Shown here in pieces: positions 1 to 11,020 of a stretch of 64,000 nt of DNA. The stretch spans positions 1,116,001-1,180,000 of the forward strand of contig CP007152.1 of NCBI GenBank assembly GCA_000831005.1. Direction: 5' to 3'. This stretch comes from Marinobacter salarius. GTDB taxonomy: Bacteria; Pseudomonadota; Gammaproteobacteria; Pseudomonadales; Oleiphilaceae. The position numbers and the translations under genes are program-made. How positions within the stretch are numbered: position 1 is the first letter of the stretch; each line of letters starts with the position of its first letter. Under the pieces are notes generated by a model. That model did not search any database. It had not been told where the DNA came from and was given only the letters and a program-made list of their open reading frames with translations.

Positions 1-16
1 ATAGCGGGGCTTTTTT
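1..16 (+). terminator. Tail of a rho-independent terminator cut by the window edge
   Basis: The window opens with a GCGGGGC run followed directly by six T residues, the usual 3' half of an intrinsic terminator. The 5' half of the stem lies outside the window, so this is only a likely end of the preceding transcription unit. Confidence 0.35.
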
Positions 17-81
17 ATGGGCGTTTCCTGGGAGTGGAGCGGTTAGGTTGTACAAGTCGATTGCTTTCTGTACACTTTATT

Positions 82-101
82 TTAATTGAACGTTCAATTA
101 A
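82..101. promoter_or_regulatory. Perfect 20-bp palindrome, probable BetI operator
   Basis: The 20 bases centred on AACGTT read identically on both strands, with TTGAACGTTCAA as the middle. The site lies 20 bp before the betI start and would overlap the promoter of the bet operon. BetI of enterobacteria is a TetR-type repressor that binds a palindrome at the bet promoter and is released by choline; applying that here is inference from position and symmetry. Confidence 0.75.
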
Positions 102-121
102 TAAAACGGACAGGAAGCGCG

Positions 122-715
122 ATGCCGATTGTTGGCGTGAAAGATACCCGAAAGCAGCAACTGATTGATGCCACCATGGCGTCTATTGCCGAGCTGGGGC
201 TGCAGAACACCACCATCATCTCCATCAGCCGTCGTGCCGGCATGTCGTCCGGCATCATCAGCCACTATTTCGGTGGTAAGCAGGGGCTGATCGAAGCCGC
301 GTTGCGTTATTTGCTGGACCAGTTGGGGAAGGAATTGCGGGAGCGGATGGCCCGCACCGATGGGTCGCCGGAACAACGCCTTCAGTGCATCGTCGAAGCC
401 AATTTTTCCGAGTTCCAGCGCACCGATCTGGCGGCAAAGACCTGGCTCAGCTTCTGGGCCCGCTCCATGCACGAGCCGGGTTTACAGCGCCTGCAGCAGA
501 TCAACAACGCCAGGCTGTACAGTAATCTGCGTTACTCCTTCGCCCAGCGTTTGCCAAAACAGGCCGCCACCGAAGCCGCCCGCCAGCTGGCGTCGATGAT
601 CGACGGCTTCTGGCTGCGAAGTGCCCTGAGCACCGATCCCCAGGAAGGCTTCTCGGCGGCGGAAACGCTGTGTAAACGATTTGCATTGAACGCACTCGAA
701 TCCGCCCTTAATTAA
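122..715 (+). CDS. betI: TetR-family transcriptional repressor of choline-glycine betaine genes (BetI)
   Basis: The 197-residue protein has an N-terminal TetR helix-turn-helix (about residues 12-58, with the typical [10 protein letters not shown] recognition segment) and the C-terminal ligand domain of BetI. It is expected to repress bet genes and to respond to choline. I chose the ATG at 122 because the product then starts MPIVGVKD, as BetI proteins usually do, with an AGGAAG Shine-Dalgarno just upstream; an earlier non-ATG start at 86 would lie inside the palindromic operator. It leads betB and betA in the same direction, as in the classical betIBA operon. Confidence 0.93.
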   Translation: MPIVGVKDTRKQQLIDATMASIAELGLQNTTIISISRRAGMSSGIISHYFGGKQGLIEAALRYLLDQLGKELRERMARTDGSPEQRLQCIVEANFSEFQRTDLAAKTWLSFWARSMHEPGLQRLQQINNARLYSNLRYSFAQRLPKQAATEAARQLASMIDGFWLRSALSTDPQEGFSAAETLCKRFALNALESALN

Positions 716-746
716 CCCCGAATTCACACGATCAGGTTTGAATCCC

Positions 747-2211
<1,465 letters not shown>

Positions 2212-2232
2212 GCGGGTTGTCAGGAGTTGCGT

Positions 2233-3918
2233 ATGAAAGAAGTGAACTACGATTACATCATTGTCGGCGCGGGGTCTGCAGGCTGTGTGCTGGCCAACCG
2301 GCTTACCGAGGATGGCCGCCACCGGGTGCTGCTGCTGGAAACCGGCGGCAGCGACAAGAGCATCTTTATCCAGATGCCCACGGCGCTGTCCATCCCCATG
2401 AACACCAAAAAATACGCTTGGCAGTTTGAGACCGAGCCGGAACCCTACCTGGATAACCGCCGCATGCACTGCCCCCGGGGCAAGGTGCTGGGCGGCTCTT
2501 CCTCCATCAACGGCATGGTATACGTACGTGGCCATGCCCGTGATTTCGACGAGTGGCAGGAGCAGGGCGCCGAGGGCTGGGACTATCGCCACTGCCTGCC
2601 CTATTTCAAGAAGGCGGAAACCTGGGCCTTTGGCGCTGATGACTACCGTGGTGACCAGGGCCCGCTGGGCGTGAATAACGGCAACAACATGCAGAACCCG
2701 CTCTACAAGGCCTTTGTGGATGCGGGCGTGGATGCCGGTTATTTCGCCACCGACGACTACAACGGCGAGCGCCAGGAAGGTTTCGGCGCCATGCACATGA
2801 CCGTCAAGAATGGTCGCCGCTGGTCTACTGCTAATGCTTACCTGCGCCCCGCCATGGCGCGGGACAATCTGACCGTGGTCACCCATGCGCTGGTGCACAA
2901 GGTGTTGCTGGAAGGCAAACAGGCCACCGGCGTGCGCTACGAGAAAGACGGCAAACTGGTGGACGTTACGGCATCAGAGGAAGTGATCCTGTCCGCGGGG
3001 TCTATCGGTTCGCCCCATCTGTTGCAGCTTTCCGGCATTGGCAACCGCGACGTACTGGAGCAGGCTGAGATCCCCGTCAATCACGAACTGGCGGGTGTGG
3101 GCGGCAACCTGCAGGATCACCTGGAGTTCTATTTCCAGTTCCGCTGCAAGCAGCCGGTCTCTCTCAATGGCAAGCTCGACTGGTGGAACAAGCTCAAGAT
3201 CGGTGTTCGCTGGTTACTTAAGAAAGACGGCCTGGGCGCCACCAACCACTTTGAGTCCTGCGGATTTATCCGCTCCAAGGCGGGCGTCGAGTGGCCGGAT
3301 CTGCAATATCACTTTTTGCCAGCGGCCATGCGCTACGACGGCAAGGAAGCCTTCGATGGCGACGGCTTCCAGCTGCATATCGGCCACAACAAGCCCAAGA
3401 GCCGTGGTTCGGTAACTGTGCAGTCAGACGATCCGCGCCAGCCGCCGCGCATCCAGTTCAACTACCTGCAGCACGAGGATGACCGCGAAGGCTTTCGTGA
3501 TTGCGTGCGCCTGACCCGTGAGATTGTCAGCCAGCCGGCGATGGACGCCTATCGAGGCTCCGAAATCCAGCCCGGCGTTGATGTGCAGAGTGACGAGGAA
3601 ATAGACGCCTTTGTCCGCCAGGCGGTGGAAAGCGCCTATCACCCGTCCTGCACCTGCAAGATGGGTGTGGATGATCAGGCGGTGGTAGGGCCTGATACGC
3701 GGGTTCATGGCCTCACCGGCCTGCGGGTAGTGGACTCGTCCATCTTCCCCACTATTCCCAACGGCAACCTCAATGCTCCCACCATCATGGTGGCGGAGCG
3801 TGCCGCTGACCTCATTCGTGGCCTGGCGCCACTGAATCCGTCTGACGCCCCTGTGGCGATGGACGAGCAATGGCGAGATCGCCAGCGCCCCGGAGGGGCC
3901 GCGCGCGAGATCGCCTGA
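2233..3918 (+). CDS. betA: Choline dehydrogenase
   Basis: This is a 561-residue GMC-family flavoprotein that oxidises choline to betaine aldehyde, the step before BetB, and feeds electrons to the membrane respiratory chain. The FAD-binding GxGxxG motif ([15 protein letters not shown]) is at residues 9-23, the GMC signature around [15 protein letters not shown] near residue 90, and the C-terminal HPSCTCKMG and NPNAPT-like segments are present ([25 protein letters not shown]). An AGGAG Shine-Dalgarno lies six bases before the ATG at 2233, which is preferred to the upstream TTG. It is the last gene of betIBA and is followed by a hairpin. Confidence 0.95.
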   Translation: MKEVNYDYIIVGAGSAGCVLANRLTEDGRHRVLLLETGGSDKSIFIQMPTALSIPMNTKKYAWQFETEPEPYLDNRRMHCPRGKVLGGSSSINGMVYVRGHARDFDEWQEQGAEGWDYRHCLPYFKKAETWAFGADDYRGDQGPLGVNNGNNMQNPLYKAFVDAGVDAGYFATDDYNGERQEGFGAMHMTVKNGRRWSTANAYLRPAMARDNLTVVTHALVHKVLLEGKQATGVRYEKDGKLVDVTASEEVILSAGSIGSPHLLQLSGIGNRDVLEQAEIPVNHELAGVGGNLQDHLEFYFQFRCKQPVSLNGKLDWWNKLKIGVRWLLKKDGLGATNHFESCGFIRSKAGVEWPDLQYHFLPAAMRYDGKEAFDGDGFQLHIGHNKPKSRGSVTVQSDDPRQPPRIQFNYLQHEDDREGFRDCVRLTREIVSQPAMDAYRGSEIQPGVDVQSDEEIDAFVRQAVESAYHPSCTCKMGVDDQAVVGPDTRVHGLTGLRVVDSSIFPTIPNGNLNAPTIMVAERAADLIRGLAPLNPSDAPVAMDEQWRDRQRPGGAAREIA

Positions 3919-3924
3919 TACCGT

Positions 3925-3950
3925 TCCCGGCGGCGCAATGGCCGCCGGTT
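3925..3950 (+). terminator. Probable intrinsic terminator of betIBA
   Basis: CCGGCGGC (3925-3932) pairs exactly with GCCGCCGG (3939-3946) around a 6-nt loop, followed by TTGTTAT. The stem is strong but the T tract is interrupted. It starts seven bases after the betA stop. Confidence 0.6.
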
Positions 3951-4100
3951 GTTATGCAAACCATCAGGACTTACCTATCGTCGCTGCGGCGCGATAACCG
4001 TGTCGTTCTGAGCGCGCGATAGTTAAGTGTTGACCCGTCAACGCGGGGGTTTGTGTCCGATTCGAATGAACACGTGCTTCAAAGTAGAGGAGGAACACCC

Positions 4101-4148
4101 ATGTTGTCCCATATAATAAGTAACGCCAGAAACTGGAGGTGTGTATGA
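4101..4148 (+). CDS. Short leader ORF coupled to the BCCT-like transporter
   Basis: A 15-codon ORF (MLSHIISNARNWRCV) starts at ATG 4101 after a near-perfect Shine-Dalgarno, GAGGAGG at 4087-4093. Its TGA stop (4146-4148) overlaps the ATG of the transporter (4145-4147) in an ATGA junction. The transporter's own GGAGG lies inside this ORF. The arrangement suggests a leader peptide that couples translation, but there is no direct evidence that it is translated. Confidence 0.45.
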   Translation: MLSHIISNARNWRCV

Positions 4149-5362
4149 CACTCTGGTTATCCACAGGCCTGATTTTCACTTTCGCGGCTATCGCGCTGAT
4201 CCTGTTCAAATGGTGGGACCTGAAAGTCATCGGCGTGACGCCGGTACGTACCTTCACGTTTATCGCCATTCTGTTTACCTCGGGCCTGGATGTCGGCCTG
4301 ATCATGTTTCCGCTGACGGAATTTGCCGGTTACGGCAACCTGACGGAAAGTCCTGAGTACGGCTTCGCTAACCCACTGGCGATTGAGTTCGGGTTCTGGG
4401 CCTTTCTGATCTGGGGGTTCTACTTCCTTACCTGCTTCTACTTCTGTGTGATCGAGCCGCGGGTCAAGTTTTTCGACATACCGCTGGTGCGAGTGGTCAA
4501 CAATGTGGTGATCATCGGCACCTGTGCCTTTACTGCGTTCCTGTTGCTGGTCAACTTGCCCTGGTATCTGCCGGAAATTGGTGACGGCGAAACCGTCGTG
4601 CCGACGTTCTACCTGATCGTCTTCGCGGCGATTGCGGCGGCGGTTTATTCCAGCAGTAAAATCAAATACGTGCGCATACTCAGCCTGGGTTCCAGTTGGC
4701 TGTTTATCGCGCTGATTGCGGTAATGTGGGGCCGTGCCTTCCTGACGGGCAACGGCAGTGTCGGCGACTTCTTTGGCACGGCAGGGTTGATTGGTGAGTA
4801 CTTCACCAACCTGCATCACTTCATGTTGCCATTGAACGACTACCACGAGTTTTACCTGTTCTGGTGGTTCTCCTGGAGCATCATGATCGGCCAGTTCACT
4901 GCGCGCTTTGTCAGTGGCCTGCGCACCTGGCAGTTGATGATCGCGATGCTGGTGTTTCCGTCCATTGCCATCGGTACCTGGTTCTCGGTGCTCTACCATT
5001 ACCACGCTGAAGGCCTGAACATCGCCAGCTATATCAACATAGCCATGATCACGGTGGGTATCCTGATGGTGATCAACTCACTGGACTCACTGATCCGGCT
5101 CTACACAGACAATCTCAACCTGACCGCAAGCCGGCTGGGACAGTGGAAGTATTATTTCGGCAACCTGATTGTGATGTGTGGTTTGACGCTGCTGTTCCAG
5201 CTCGACTTCCTGCGCATTCAGTGGGTGGGCGCTCTGGTGATTGCGCTGTACTTCGGCTGCTTCGTGTACATTGTCACGAAACGTCGCGCTGAGGTGATGG
5301 GCATTGAAGGTTCGCCCAAAGAGAATACACTCGACTTCAGGAAGATTGAGTTAGCGAGCTAG
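4145..5362 (+). CDS. Short BCCT-like betaine/choline/carnitine transporter
   Basis: The 405-residue protein is almost entirely hydrophobic, with roughly ten membrane spans. The segment YLFWWFSWSIMIGQFTARFV near residues 240-260 matches the tryptophan-rich BCCT signature (WWxSWxxxxGxFxAR), which lines the substrate site in that family. Typical BCCT carriers have 12 spans and 500 or more residues, so this is a shortened or divergent branch. Its place behind betIBA supports uptake of choline or glycine betaine. ATG 4145 follows TGGAGG by five bases; the GTG at 4139 lies within that Shine-Dalgarno and is rejected. The substrate is inferred from context. Confidence 0.75.
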   Translation: MTLWLSTGLIFTFAAIALILFKWWDLKVIGVTPVRTFTFIAILFTSGLDVGLIMFPLTEFAGYGNLTESPEYGFANPLAIEFGFWAFLIWGFYFLTCFYFCVIEPRVKFFDIPLVRVVNNVVIIGTCAFTAFLLLVNLPWYLPEIGDGETVVPTFYLIVFAAIAAAVYSSSKIKYVRILSLGSSWLFIALIAVMWGRAFLTGNGSVGDFFGTAGLIGEYFTNLHHFMLPLNDYHEFYLFWWFSWSIMIGQFTARFVSGLRTWQLMIAMLVFPSIAIGTWFSVLYHYHAEGLNIASYINIAMITVGILMVINSLDSLIRLYTDNLNLTASRLGQWKYYFGNLIVMCGLTLLFQLDFLRIQWVGALVIALYFGCFVYIVTKRRAEVMGIEGSPKENTLDFRKIELAS

Positions 5363-5402
5363 ATAGCATCACACACCATCAGGGGAAACCCGGGAGGGCT
5401 TT

Positions 5403-5612
5403 ATGTTTCTCGCCGAGAAATCTACCGGACACATGATTGAGGTGTTGGACACCAAAATGCTGATCGACCCCAACGAATCGACCGTTAAGGGCAGTCTGCA
5501 TTTTGGCGAAGAAGCCCAGGACCCGGAGTTTTTCGACAAGGCCGGCCTGAATTTCCCCTCCGGGGAATCCCTGCCGCAGTGCTGGACGGACCCGGATTAC
5601 CGCAGGCGGTGA
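5403..5612 (+). CDS. Small soluble protein of unknown function beside the BCCT gene
   Basis: The ORF encodes 69 residues without a signal peptide or membrane span, acidic overall, ending DPDYRRR. A GGGAGGG Shine-Dalgarno precedes ATG 5403. It starts 40 bp after the BCCT stop on the same strand, so co-transcription is likely. I recognise no domain. The good ribosome site and tight spacing argue for a real gene, perhaps an accessory of the transporter. Confidence 0.6.
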   Translation: MFLAEKSTGHMIEVLDTKMLIDPNESTVKGSLHFGEEAQDPEFFDKAGLNFPSGESLPQCWTDPDYRRR

Positions 5613-5657
5613 TCCGGGTTAACCGCAGCCATCAAATGCCAAGTCGGGCTGCCCGCG

Positions 5658-6212
5658 ATGTTTGAGGGTATGAGCCTGACAGAGATGGCGGGCCAGGCGG
5701 TCAGCCTGATTGCACTGGGCTTCTGCATTGTCGGCTTTGCCAGCAAGCGGGACGACCGTTTGATGGTGCTGCTGATCTCCGCGAATGTGGCCTTTGCCAT
5801 TCAGTTTGCTTTGTTTGGTAGCTGGACGGCGGCGGTGCTGAGTTTGCTGGTGATCGGCCGTATCGTGCTGGCCCGGCGATACCTGGGCAACTGGAAAGTC
5901 ATGCTGGCGGTGCTCGCGGTAAACCTGCTGGCAGCGGCTCTGACCTGGCGGACGCCCGTCGACTTCTTTGCCATTGGCGCGGCTATGTTCGGCACCGTCG
6001 GCATGTTCATGCTGCGCGGCATTCCCATGCGGCTGACGCTGGCCGCTGCTGCGATCTGCTGGATGTTGAACAACCTGCTAATTGGCTCTGTCGGCGGCAC
6101 GCTGGCAGAGGGTATGGTGGTGGTGACCAATTTCATCACCATCTTCCGCCTGGCGAGAATGAAGCGCCGTTATCCGGAGGCCTTCGCCAAACTGAACGAG
6201 CCGGACTCATAG
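5658..6212 (+). CDS. YgjV-like inner-membrane protein
   Basis: The 184-residue protein has six or so hydrophobic helices arranged in pairs, a pattern seen in the YgjV family of inner-membrane proteins of unknown function. The C-terminus is a short basic-acidic cytoplasmic tail (RMKRRYPEAFAKLNEPDS). No strong Shine-Dalgarno is seen for ATG 5658; ATG 5670 is an alternative. It converges with, and overlaps by a few bases, the amidohydrolase gene on the other strand. Confidence 0.7.
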   Translation: MFEGMSLTEMAGQAVSLIALGFCIVGFASKRDDRLMVLLISANVAFAIQFALFGSWTAAVLSLLVIGRIVLARRYLGNWKVMLAVLAVNLLAAALTWRTPVDFFAIGAAMFGTVGMFMLRGIPMRLTLAAAAICWMLNNLLIGSVGGTLAEGMVVVTNFITIFRLARMKRRYPEAFAKLNEPDS

Positions 6213-7241
6213 CCGGCCGCGTTCAAAACCCTTCAGTACGTTCACCACATTTACGCCAATGGCGTCCACGTCGTAGCCGCCTTCCATGGTGAACAGGGTA
6301 GGTAGGTTCAGTTTCGCCAGCCGCTCCCCCATCAGCAGGTAGTCCGCAGACGTCAGCTTGAAGAAGGAAATCGGATCGTCCTCGAAGGTGTCTACTCCCA
6401 GGGCGATCACCAGTGCTTCGGGCTGGTATTCCGCAATGCGCTGGCAAGCGGTTTCCAACCCTTCGCGCCAGACCTTGAAGGGCGTGCCGGGTGGATATAC
6501 CAGGTTCTGGTTATAGCCGTTGCCGTCGCCTTCGCCGGTTTCATCCTCAAACCCCAGGAAGTGAGGGAACACCAGGTCCGGGTCGCCGTGCAGGCTGATG
6601 GTCAGCACATCGTTGCGCTGGTAGAAAATGGCCTGGGTACCGTTGCCATGATGGAAGTCGACATCCAGTATCGCCACGCGTTTGGCGCCCTGGTCCCGAA
6701 ATGCCTGGGCGGAAATAGCCGCGTTATTGAAAAAGCAGTAGCCTCCGAGCAGATCGGCATGGGCGTGATGCCCAGGTGGGCGGCATAGTGCAAACGCGGC
6801 AGGCTCCCCGTTGGCCACCAGTGCCTGAGCGGTCAGTGCGACGTTTACCGAGGCGCAGGCGGCGTCCCAGGTACCCTCGGTGATCGAGGTCTCGGCGGCA
6901 AAGCTGTAGTAACCCAGGCGGCCGTCGATGTCTTTTGGCACCCTTTCCCGCATCCCCCGGCCCGGCCAGACGGCGGGAATGGCCTCGCCGGGTTTATCCT
7001 CGGCTTCCCAATCCTTCCAGCAGGTCTGGAGGAAGTTGACGTAATCCGGGGTGTGCACGCGCAGAATCGGTTCCAGGCCGAAGTCGTCCGGTGGAAGAAC
7101 GTCTCCCAGTTGTTCCTGCTTGACCCGGCCCAGTATGGTCTCCGCCCGGGACGGTTTCTCGTGGGGGGCGATCAATACGCCGCCGTCCAGCTCGGTCGTG
7201 GCGGTACGGCGATTGTGCAGAGGGGAAAAAACGGTTTTCAT
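6207..7241 (-). CDS. Acetylpolyamine amidohydrolase / histone-deacetylase-family hydrolase
   Basis: This 344-residue protein is a class II HDAC-fold zinc hydrolase. The catalytic histidine pair is in RPPGHHA (about residue 155), followed by YCFFNN, the zinc ligands in DVDFHHGNGTQ, the second zinc aspartate in GVDTFEDDP, and the EGGYD segment near the end. Bacterial relatives of this length remove acetyl groups from acetylated polyamines, which is the likely role, though substrates vary in the family. It lies 30 bp downstream of the diguanylate cyclase gene on the same strand. Confidence 0.88.
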   Translation of the reverse strand: MKTVFSPLHNRRTATTELDGGVLIAPHEKPSRAETILGRVKQEQLGDVLPPDDFGLEPILRVHTPDYVNFLQTCWKDWEAEDKPGEAIPAVWPGRGMRERVPKDIDGRLGYYSFAAETSITEGTWDAACASVNVALTAQALVANGEPAAFALCRPPGHHAHADLLGGYCFFNNAAISAQAFRDQGAKRVAILDVDFHHGNGTQAIFYQRNDVLTISLHGDPDLVFPHFLGFEDETGEGDGNGYNQNLVYPPGTPFKVWREGLETACQRIAEYQPEALVIALGVDTFEDDPISFFKLTSADYLLMGERLAKLNLPTLFTMEGGYDVDAIGVNVVNVLKGFERGRL

Positions 7242-7271
7242 GGAAAACGATTCCGTTCTGGTTGTGGAAAG

Positions 7272-9131
7272 TCAGTCGTTGACGGTTTTCTGGATACTGG
7301 AATAGAGGCAAACCCGGTTTCGTCCGCCGGCTTTGGCCTGATACAGCGCCCGGTCTGCGTAGAGTAGCAGGGTATCCAGATTATCCGACTTGTTTGGCCA
7401 GAAGGTGGCAACGCCGGCGCTGATGGCCAAAGTAAGGTGCCCACTCTCCAGCGGAAGCGGGTTGTTCTCGATGAAGCTTCTCAGGCGTTCGGCGACCTCT
7501 TCCGCGCCCGGTTCGTCGGTGTTCTCCAGAAGCACGGCAAATTCCTCTCCGCCCACACGGGCAACAATGTCGATATCCCTCAAGGCTTCCGTTGCCAGCT
7601 TGCTGAGATGGACCAGCGCCTTATCACCGACGCCGTGGCCATGGGTGTCGTTCACTTTTTTAAAGTGATCCGCATCGAACATAATGGCCGACAAAGGCGC
7701 CCCTGACCGAACTGCTTTTTTAACCGCTGTCCGACCCAGTTCGAAATAGTGTCTCCGGTTCTTCAGGCCGGTAAGTGCGTCGGTGCGCACGGTTTCCTCC
7801 AGCTGGCGGATCAGTGTTTCTCGCTCCCTGCGCATGGCGTCCCGCTGGATGATTTCATCCTCCAGCAGGGTGTTGGTGTTCTCCAGTTCCCGTGTTCGTT
7901 CCTCGACACGATATTCCAGGGTTCTATTGAGCTCGTTCATTGCCCGGGTTTTCTCAGTCAGGTTCAGGATCAGGTTTCTGAGAGTGGACGATAGGGTTTT
8001 TACCTCCTCGTAGTCGTCTCTCTGCTTAATCAGAGTGGAGGGCTGATCCGGGTCCAGGTTTCGGGCTTCCTCGGTCATCTTGATTAAGGGCCGAGTGGTC
8101 CAGCGTGCGGCCAGGGATGCAAACAGGATCAGCAAGAGCGAGACAAAAAAACCTGTGGCAATCAACGTATGGCGAAGGTTGTTGGCCGGGGCAAAAGCTT
8201 CTTCAGCGGGCTGTCGTACCAGCACTCGCCAGTTGAAGCTGGCGTATTCCTCACGATCACGCAGGCGGCTGAAGCCAATCAGATATTCTGTCTGTTCATC
8301 TGAAGCTCCGGCGGTCATCGAGTCCGTCACATAGCCGGAAGGGTTGCGGCTCGCCGCATCCGCCAGTGAATCCGGAATGGCCTGACCAATGCTGTCTGTT
8401 GGCCCGATCAGGATGGTGCCTTTGTGATCGGCCACGACGAGTTCTGCCTGCAGGCGCTCTTGCAGTGGGGCCAGCAAGGACTGGCCAATGGACGCCACCC
8501 AGTCCAGGTAGAGGTGTGCACCAAGAACGCCCATGAGCTCGCCGTTGTCCCGATACAGTGGTACAGCAACATCCACAAACCGAAGGGGTACAGAGGATGG
8601 GTTATCGAGTTTGGACTCCAGCAACACCGCGAGGTGAGCGTCTCCGAGAAAGGGCCCTTTGGAGGCTTCACGGAACCAGGGGCGCTCAGACACATTGGCG
8701 CCCTGAAGCAGGTTGTCCGTGCTCGTGATGACGGTACCTTCGGGTGATACCAGGCCGATCCAGGCATAGCTTGGGAAGGCGTCCTGAAGTGCATTGAGGA
8801 GAGTCGGTACGCTGACGGACTGGTCGTCCTCAATGGACTGACTGGCAATAGCGGCTGCAATGCTCAGGTCGCTGTAACGCTCGTGGAGATCAATTTCGAT
8901 CTTGTCCCTCAACTGCACCGCCACTTCCTGGAGGTTTTGGCTGGTGGACTTGCGTAATTCTTCAACAGCCAGATTGGAAGCCAACCAGGTGCCAATGGCG
9001 GTGGAGACGAGTATCAACCCACCGAATAGAAGAATCAGTCGGCTTTTGAGGGTGTTGAATGGCTTGATGGCAATGGCCCCATTGGTGCTTGTTATTCGTC
9101 CCAGTCGTTGACGCTGGCGCTCCCTGGCCAC
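7272..9131 (-). CDS. Membrane-anchored diguanylate cyclase with periplasmic sensor, HAMP and GGDEF domains
   Basis: The 619-residue protein makes cyclic di-GMP from GTP. Order: membrane helix (about 28-50), a periplasmic Cache-like sensor (about 55-320), second helix (about 325-345), HAMP (to about 400), a coiled coil (400-455), and a GGDEF domain (456-615). The active site reads GGEEF. An RxxD inhibitory-site motif (RDID) sits five residues before it, so product inhibition is expected. DADHFKKVNDTHGH and the DRALYQAK segment are also intact. The apparent start is GTG at 9131. The signal it senses is unknown. Confidence 0.9.
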   Translation of the reverse strand: MARERQRQRLGRITSTNGAIAIKPFNTLKSRLILLFGGLILVSTAIGTWLASNLAVEELRKSTSQNLQEVAVQLRDKIEIDLHERYSDLSIAAAIASQSIEDDQSVSVPTLLNALQDAFPSYAWIGLVSPEGTVITSTDNLLQGANVSERPWFREASKGPFLGDAHLAVLLESKLDNPSSVPLRFVDVAVPLYRDNGELMGVLGAHLYLDWVASIGQSLLAPLQERLQAELVVADHKGTILIGPTDSIGQAIPDSLADAASRNPSGYVTDSMTAGASDEQTEYLIGFSRLRDREEYASFNWRVLVRQPAEEAFAPANNLRHTLIATGFFVSLLLILFASLAARWTTRPLIKMTEEARNLDPDQPSTLIKQRDDYEEVKTLSSTLRNLILNLTEKTRAMNELNRTLEYRVEERTRELENTNTLLEDEIIQRDAMRRERETLIRQLEETVRTDALTGLKNRRHYFELGRTAVKKAVRSGAPLSAIMFDADHFKKVNDTHGHGVGDKALVHLSKLATEALRDIDIVARVGGEEFAVLLENTDEPGAEEVAERLRSFIENNPLPLESGHLTLAISAGVATFWPNKSDNLDTLLLYADRALYQAKAGGRNRVCLYSSIQKTVND

Positions 9132-9188
9132 TATCTGACAGTATATTACTCATCCGATAAAACCACGAACGCGTTATAGGACTCCGTC

Positions 9189-9749
9189 ATGAAAATCGCT
9201 GTCTTCTGTGGCTCCAGCCGGGGAAATGATGAACGTTTTGCCCAAGCCGCCGGAGTGTTTGGCCAGTATATGGCCAGCCAGGGTATGGATCTTGTATTTG
9301 GTGGTGGCAAGGTGGGCCTGATGGGCGTGGTTGCCGATGCTGTTCTGGCCGGCGGCCGGGAGGTATATGGCGTTATCCCCGAGTCCCTTCGCGACCGCGA
9401 GTTGGCCCATCAGGGCCTGACCCGCCTGGATGTGGTGAGCAGCATGCACGAGCGCAAGGCGCTGATGGCGGATATGGCCGACGCTTTTGTGGCGCTACCC
9501 GGCGGGCCGGGTACTATGGATGAAATTTTCGAGGCCTGGACCTGGGGCCAACTTGGATATCACAGCAAGCCCTGTGCGTTTTACAACGTGGATGGTTACT
9601 ACAATGAGCTGCTGGCCTTCATCCGCACGATGTCTGGCGCGGGCTTCCTGAAACCTGAGTACGCCGAGATGGTGATCGTGAAAGACCAGCCCACCGAACT
9701 GGTATCCGCCCTGAAAAACTACCAGCCGCCCTCGCGTAAATGGTCATGA
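9189..9749 (+). CDS. LOG-family Rossmann-fold protein (cytokinin riboside phosphoribohydrolase-like)
   Basis: The 186-residue protein carries the family markers VFCGSS at the N-terminus, GGGKVGLMG near residue 38, and the active-site motif PGGPGTMDE near residue 108. LOG enzymes split nucleoside 5'-monophosphates to base plus ribose 5-phosphate; bacterial members are commonly annotated as TIGR00730 proteins and their true substrates are often unknown. The 3' end overlaps the convergent PfkB kinase gene by about 30 bases. Confidence 0.9.
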   Translation: MKIAVFCGSSRGNDERFAQAAGVFGQYMASQGMDLVFGGGKVGLMGVVADAVLAGGREVYGVIPESLRDRELAHQGLTRLDVVSSMHERKALMADMADAFVALPGGPGTMDEIFEAWTWGQLGYHSKPCAFYNVDGYYNELLAFIRTMSGAGFLKPEYAEMVIVKDQPTELVSALKNYQPPSRKWS

Positions 9750-10610
9750 ACTCGCTGAAGGCTCAGGTTTTCCGCTGCCAGGGACTGTGAGGTCACGCAG
9801 AGTGCGCCACAGACCGCCCCGAGGCGAAGGCAGGTCTTCAGGTTTTCACCGTTAAGATGGCCACACAGAAAACCACTGAAGAAGGCGTCACCCGCACCAT
9901 TGGTGTCCTGCACCTGACCGACCGGAAACGCGGGCTGTTCCAACCATTGCCCGTCCCGGCTAAGCAGGGTGGCACCGTCACTGCCATGGGTGCACACCAC
10001 CAACTCCTTGCCATCATCGATCATCTTTTTCATGAAACTGCGATAGTCCGGCAGATTGTCGCTGGACAGGAAAATGACGTTCGCCGCATCGATAAACGGC
10101 TGATGATGTGGGTTCCGACCGTCGTAGTCATGCAGATCGGTCCACACCGGTTTGTTCGCATTTTGTGCCAGGGCCAGCGCCGGCTTTGTGTAGCTCAGGA
10201 TATTGATCACCACCCGTTCGCAGCCCGAGATTGCGGAGGTCACCGATGCCCAATCAACGACACTTGGGTCAGCCGGAGGCTGGACAAACAGCGAAACCCG
10301 CCCGCCGTGAGTCCATCAGGTTTACGTGCTGTTCTGTCGGCGTGTCGGTGATTTCTGCAAGCAGCTCAATGCCAGGCTTATTCAGGGCGTGGCGCACCAG
10401 ATCGGCCTCCGTGTCCTGTCCCAGCAGCGAATGCAGGACTACGCTGCGCCCCAGCGCTGCAAGGTTCAGCGCCTTGCCAGCACCGGTGCTGCCGACGGAT
10501 CTGTAACTGCTCTTGGGCCACAGGGTTTGCGGTGTTGGGGTTGGCAGGGCATCGAGCTGGATGATGGTATCCAGCGATGCGCCGCCGATAATGACGATGG
10601 GTTTGTTCAT
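9719..10610 (-). CDS. PfkB-family carbohydrate/nucleoside kinase (one frameshift)
   Basis: Read across a break near 10309, the gene encodes about 297 residues. The N-terminal half starts MNKPIVIIGGASLDTI and has the substrate and glycine-rich segments GSTGAGKALNLAALG. The C-terminal half has the anion hole and catalytic base in DTNGAGDAFFSGFL. Family members phosphorylate sugars or nucleosides; the substrate cannot be told from sequence. At the break, LMDS-HGGRVSLFV is restored by two bases (probably CT in a CTCT run), unlike the single-G losses elsewhere in the window. The stop lies within the 3' end of the LOG gene. Confidence 0.82.
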
Positions 10611-10687
10611 GGGTTGGCCTCGGCAGGAAGATTGGCCCATCTTATCCGGTGTGGAACGGGTAGGGCTCCTCCCTGCGGCTACGCCCC

Positions 10688-11020
10688 TTGATGACCGCTC
10701 GCCGACGATTGTCGAGGGTGACGCTCAGATTAGTTTCAAGGAATATGCGAAAATACGGCGGTTCGGGTGCGCCATTACCCGGTCTGGCGAAGGCCTATGC
10801 TTTCGGTATAGGCGTCGAGAAAGACACCCAAATCGCCAAACTGTTGTTTGCGGGAGGGCTAGACAACGATAGCGAGGTCTATTCCGCTCATTCCTACGCC
10901 TGCTCGAGAAACTTGGTATGCAGCGTATTGTTCGGGGGCGGGCGCAAGCAAGACCTTGAGCCGTTGGTAGAAGAAACTGAGTGTGGTCGTCAGATATGTG
11001 GTAAGGGTCTCACTTTTTAA
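10688..11020 (+). other. Doubtful 110-codon ORF, possible gene remnant
   Basis: The stretch 10611-11045 has no recognised gene. This ORF fills most of it. The segment LAKAYAFGIGVEKDTQIAKLLF faintly resembles a Sel1-type repeat unit, but there is only one copy, no convincing ribosome site, and no other domain. Composition is somewhat less GC-rich than the neighbours. It may be a decayed fragment or chance. Confidence 0.25.

Noticed and set aside
4139..5362. GTG start at 4139 for the BCCT-like gene
   Set aside because: This codon begins within the GGAGG ribosome site; the ATG at 4145 has proper spacing.
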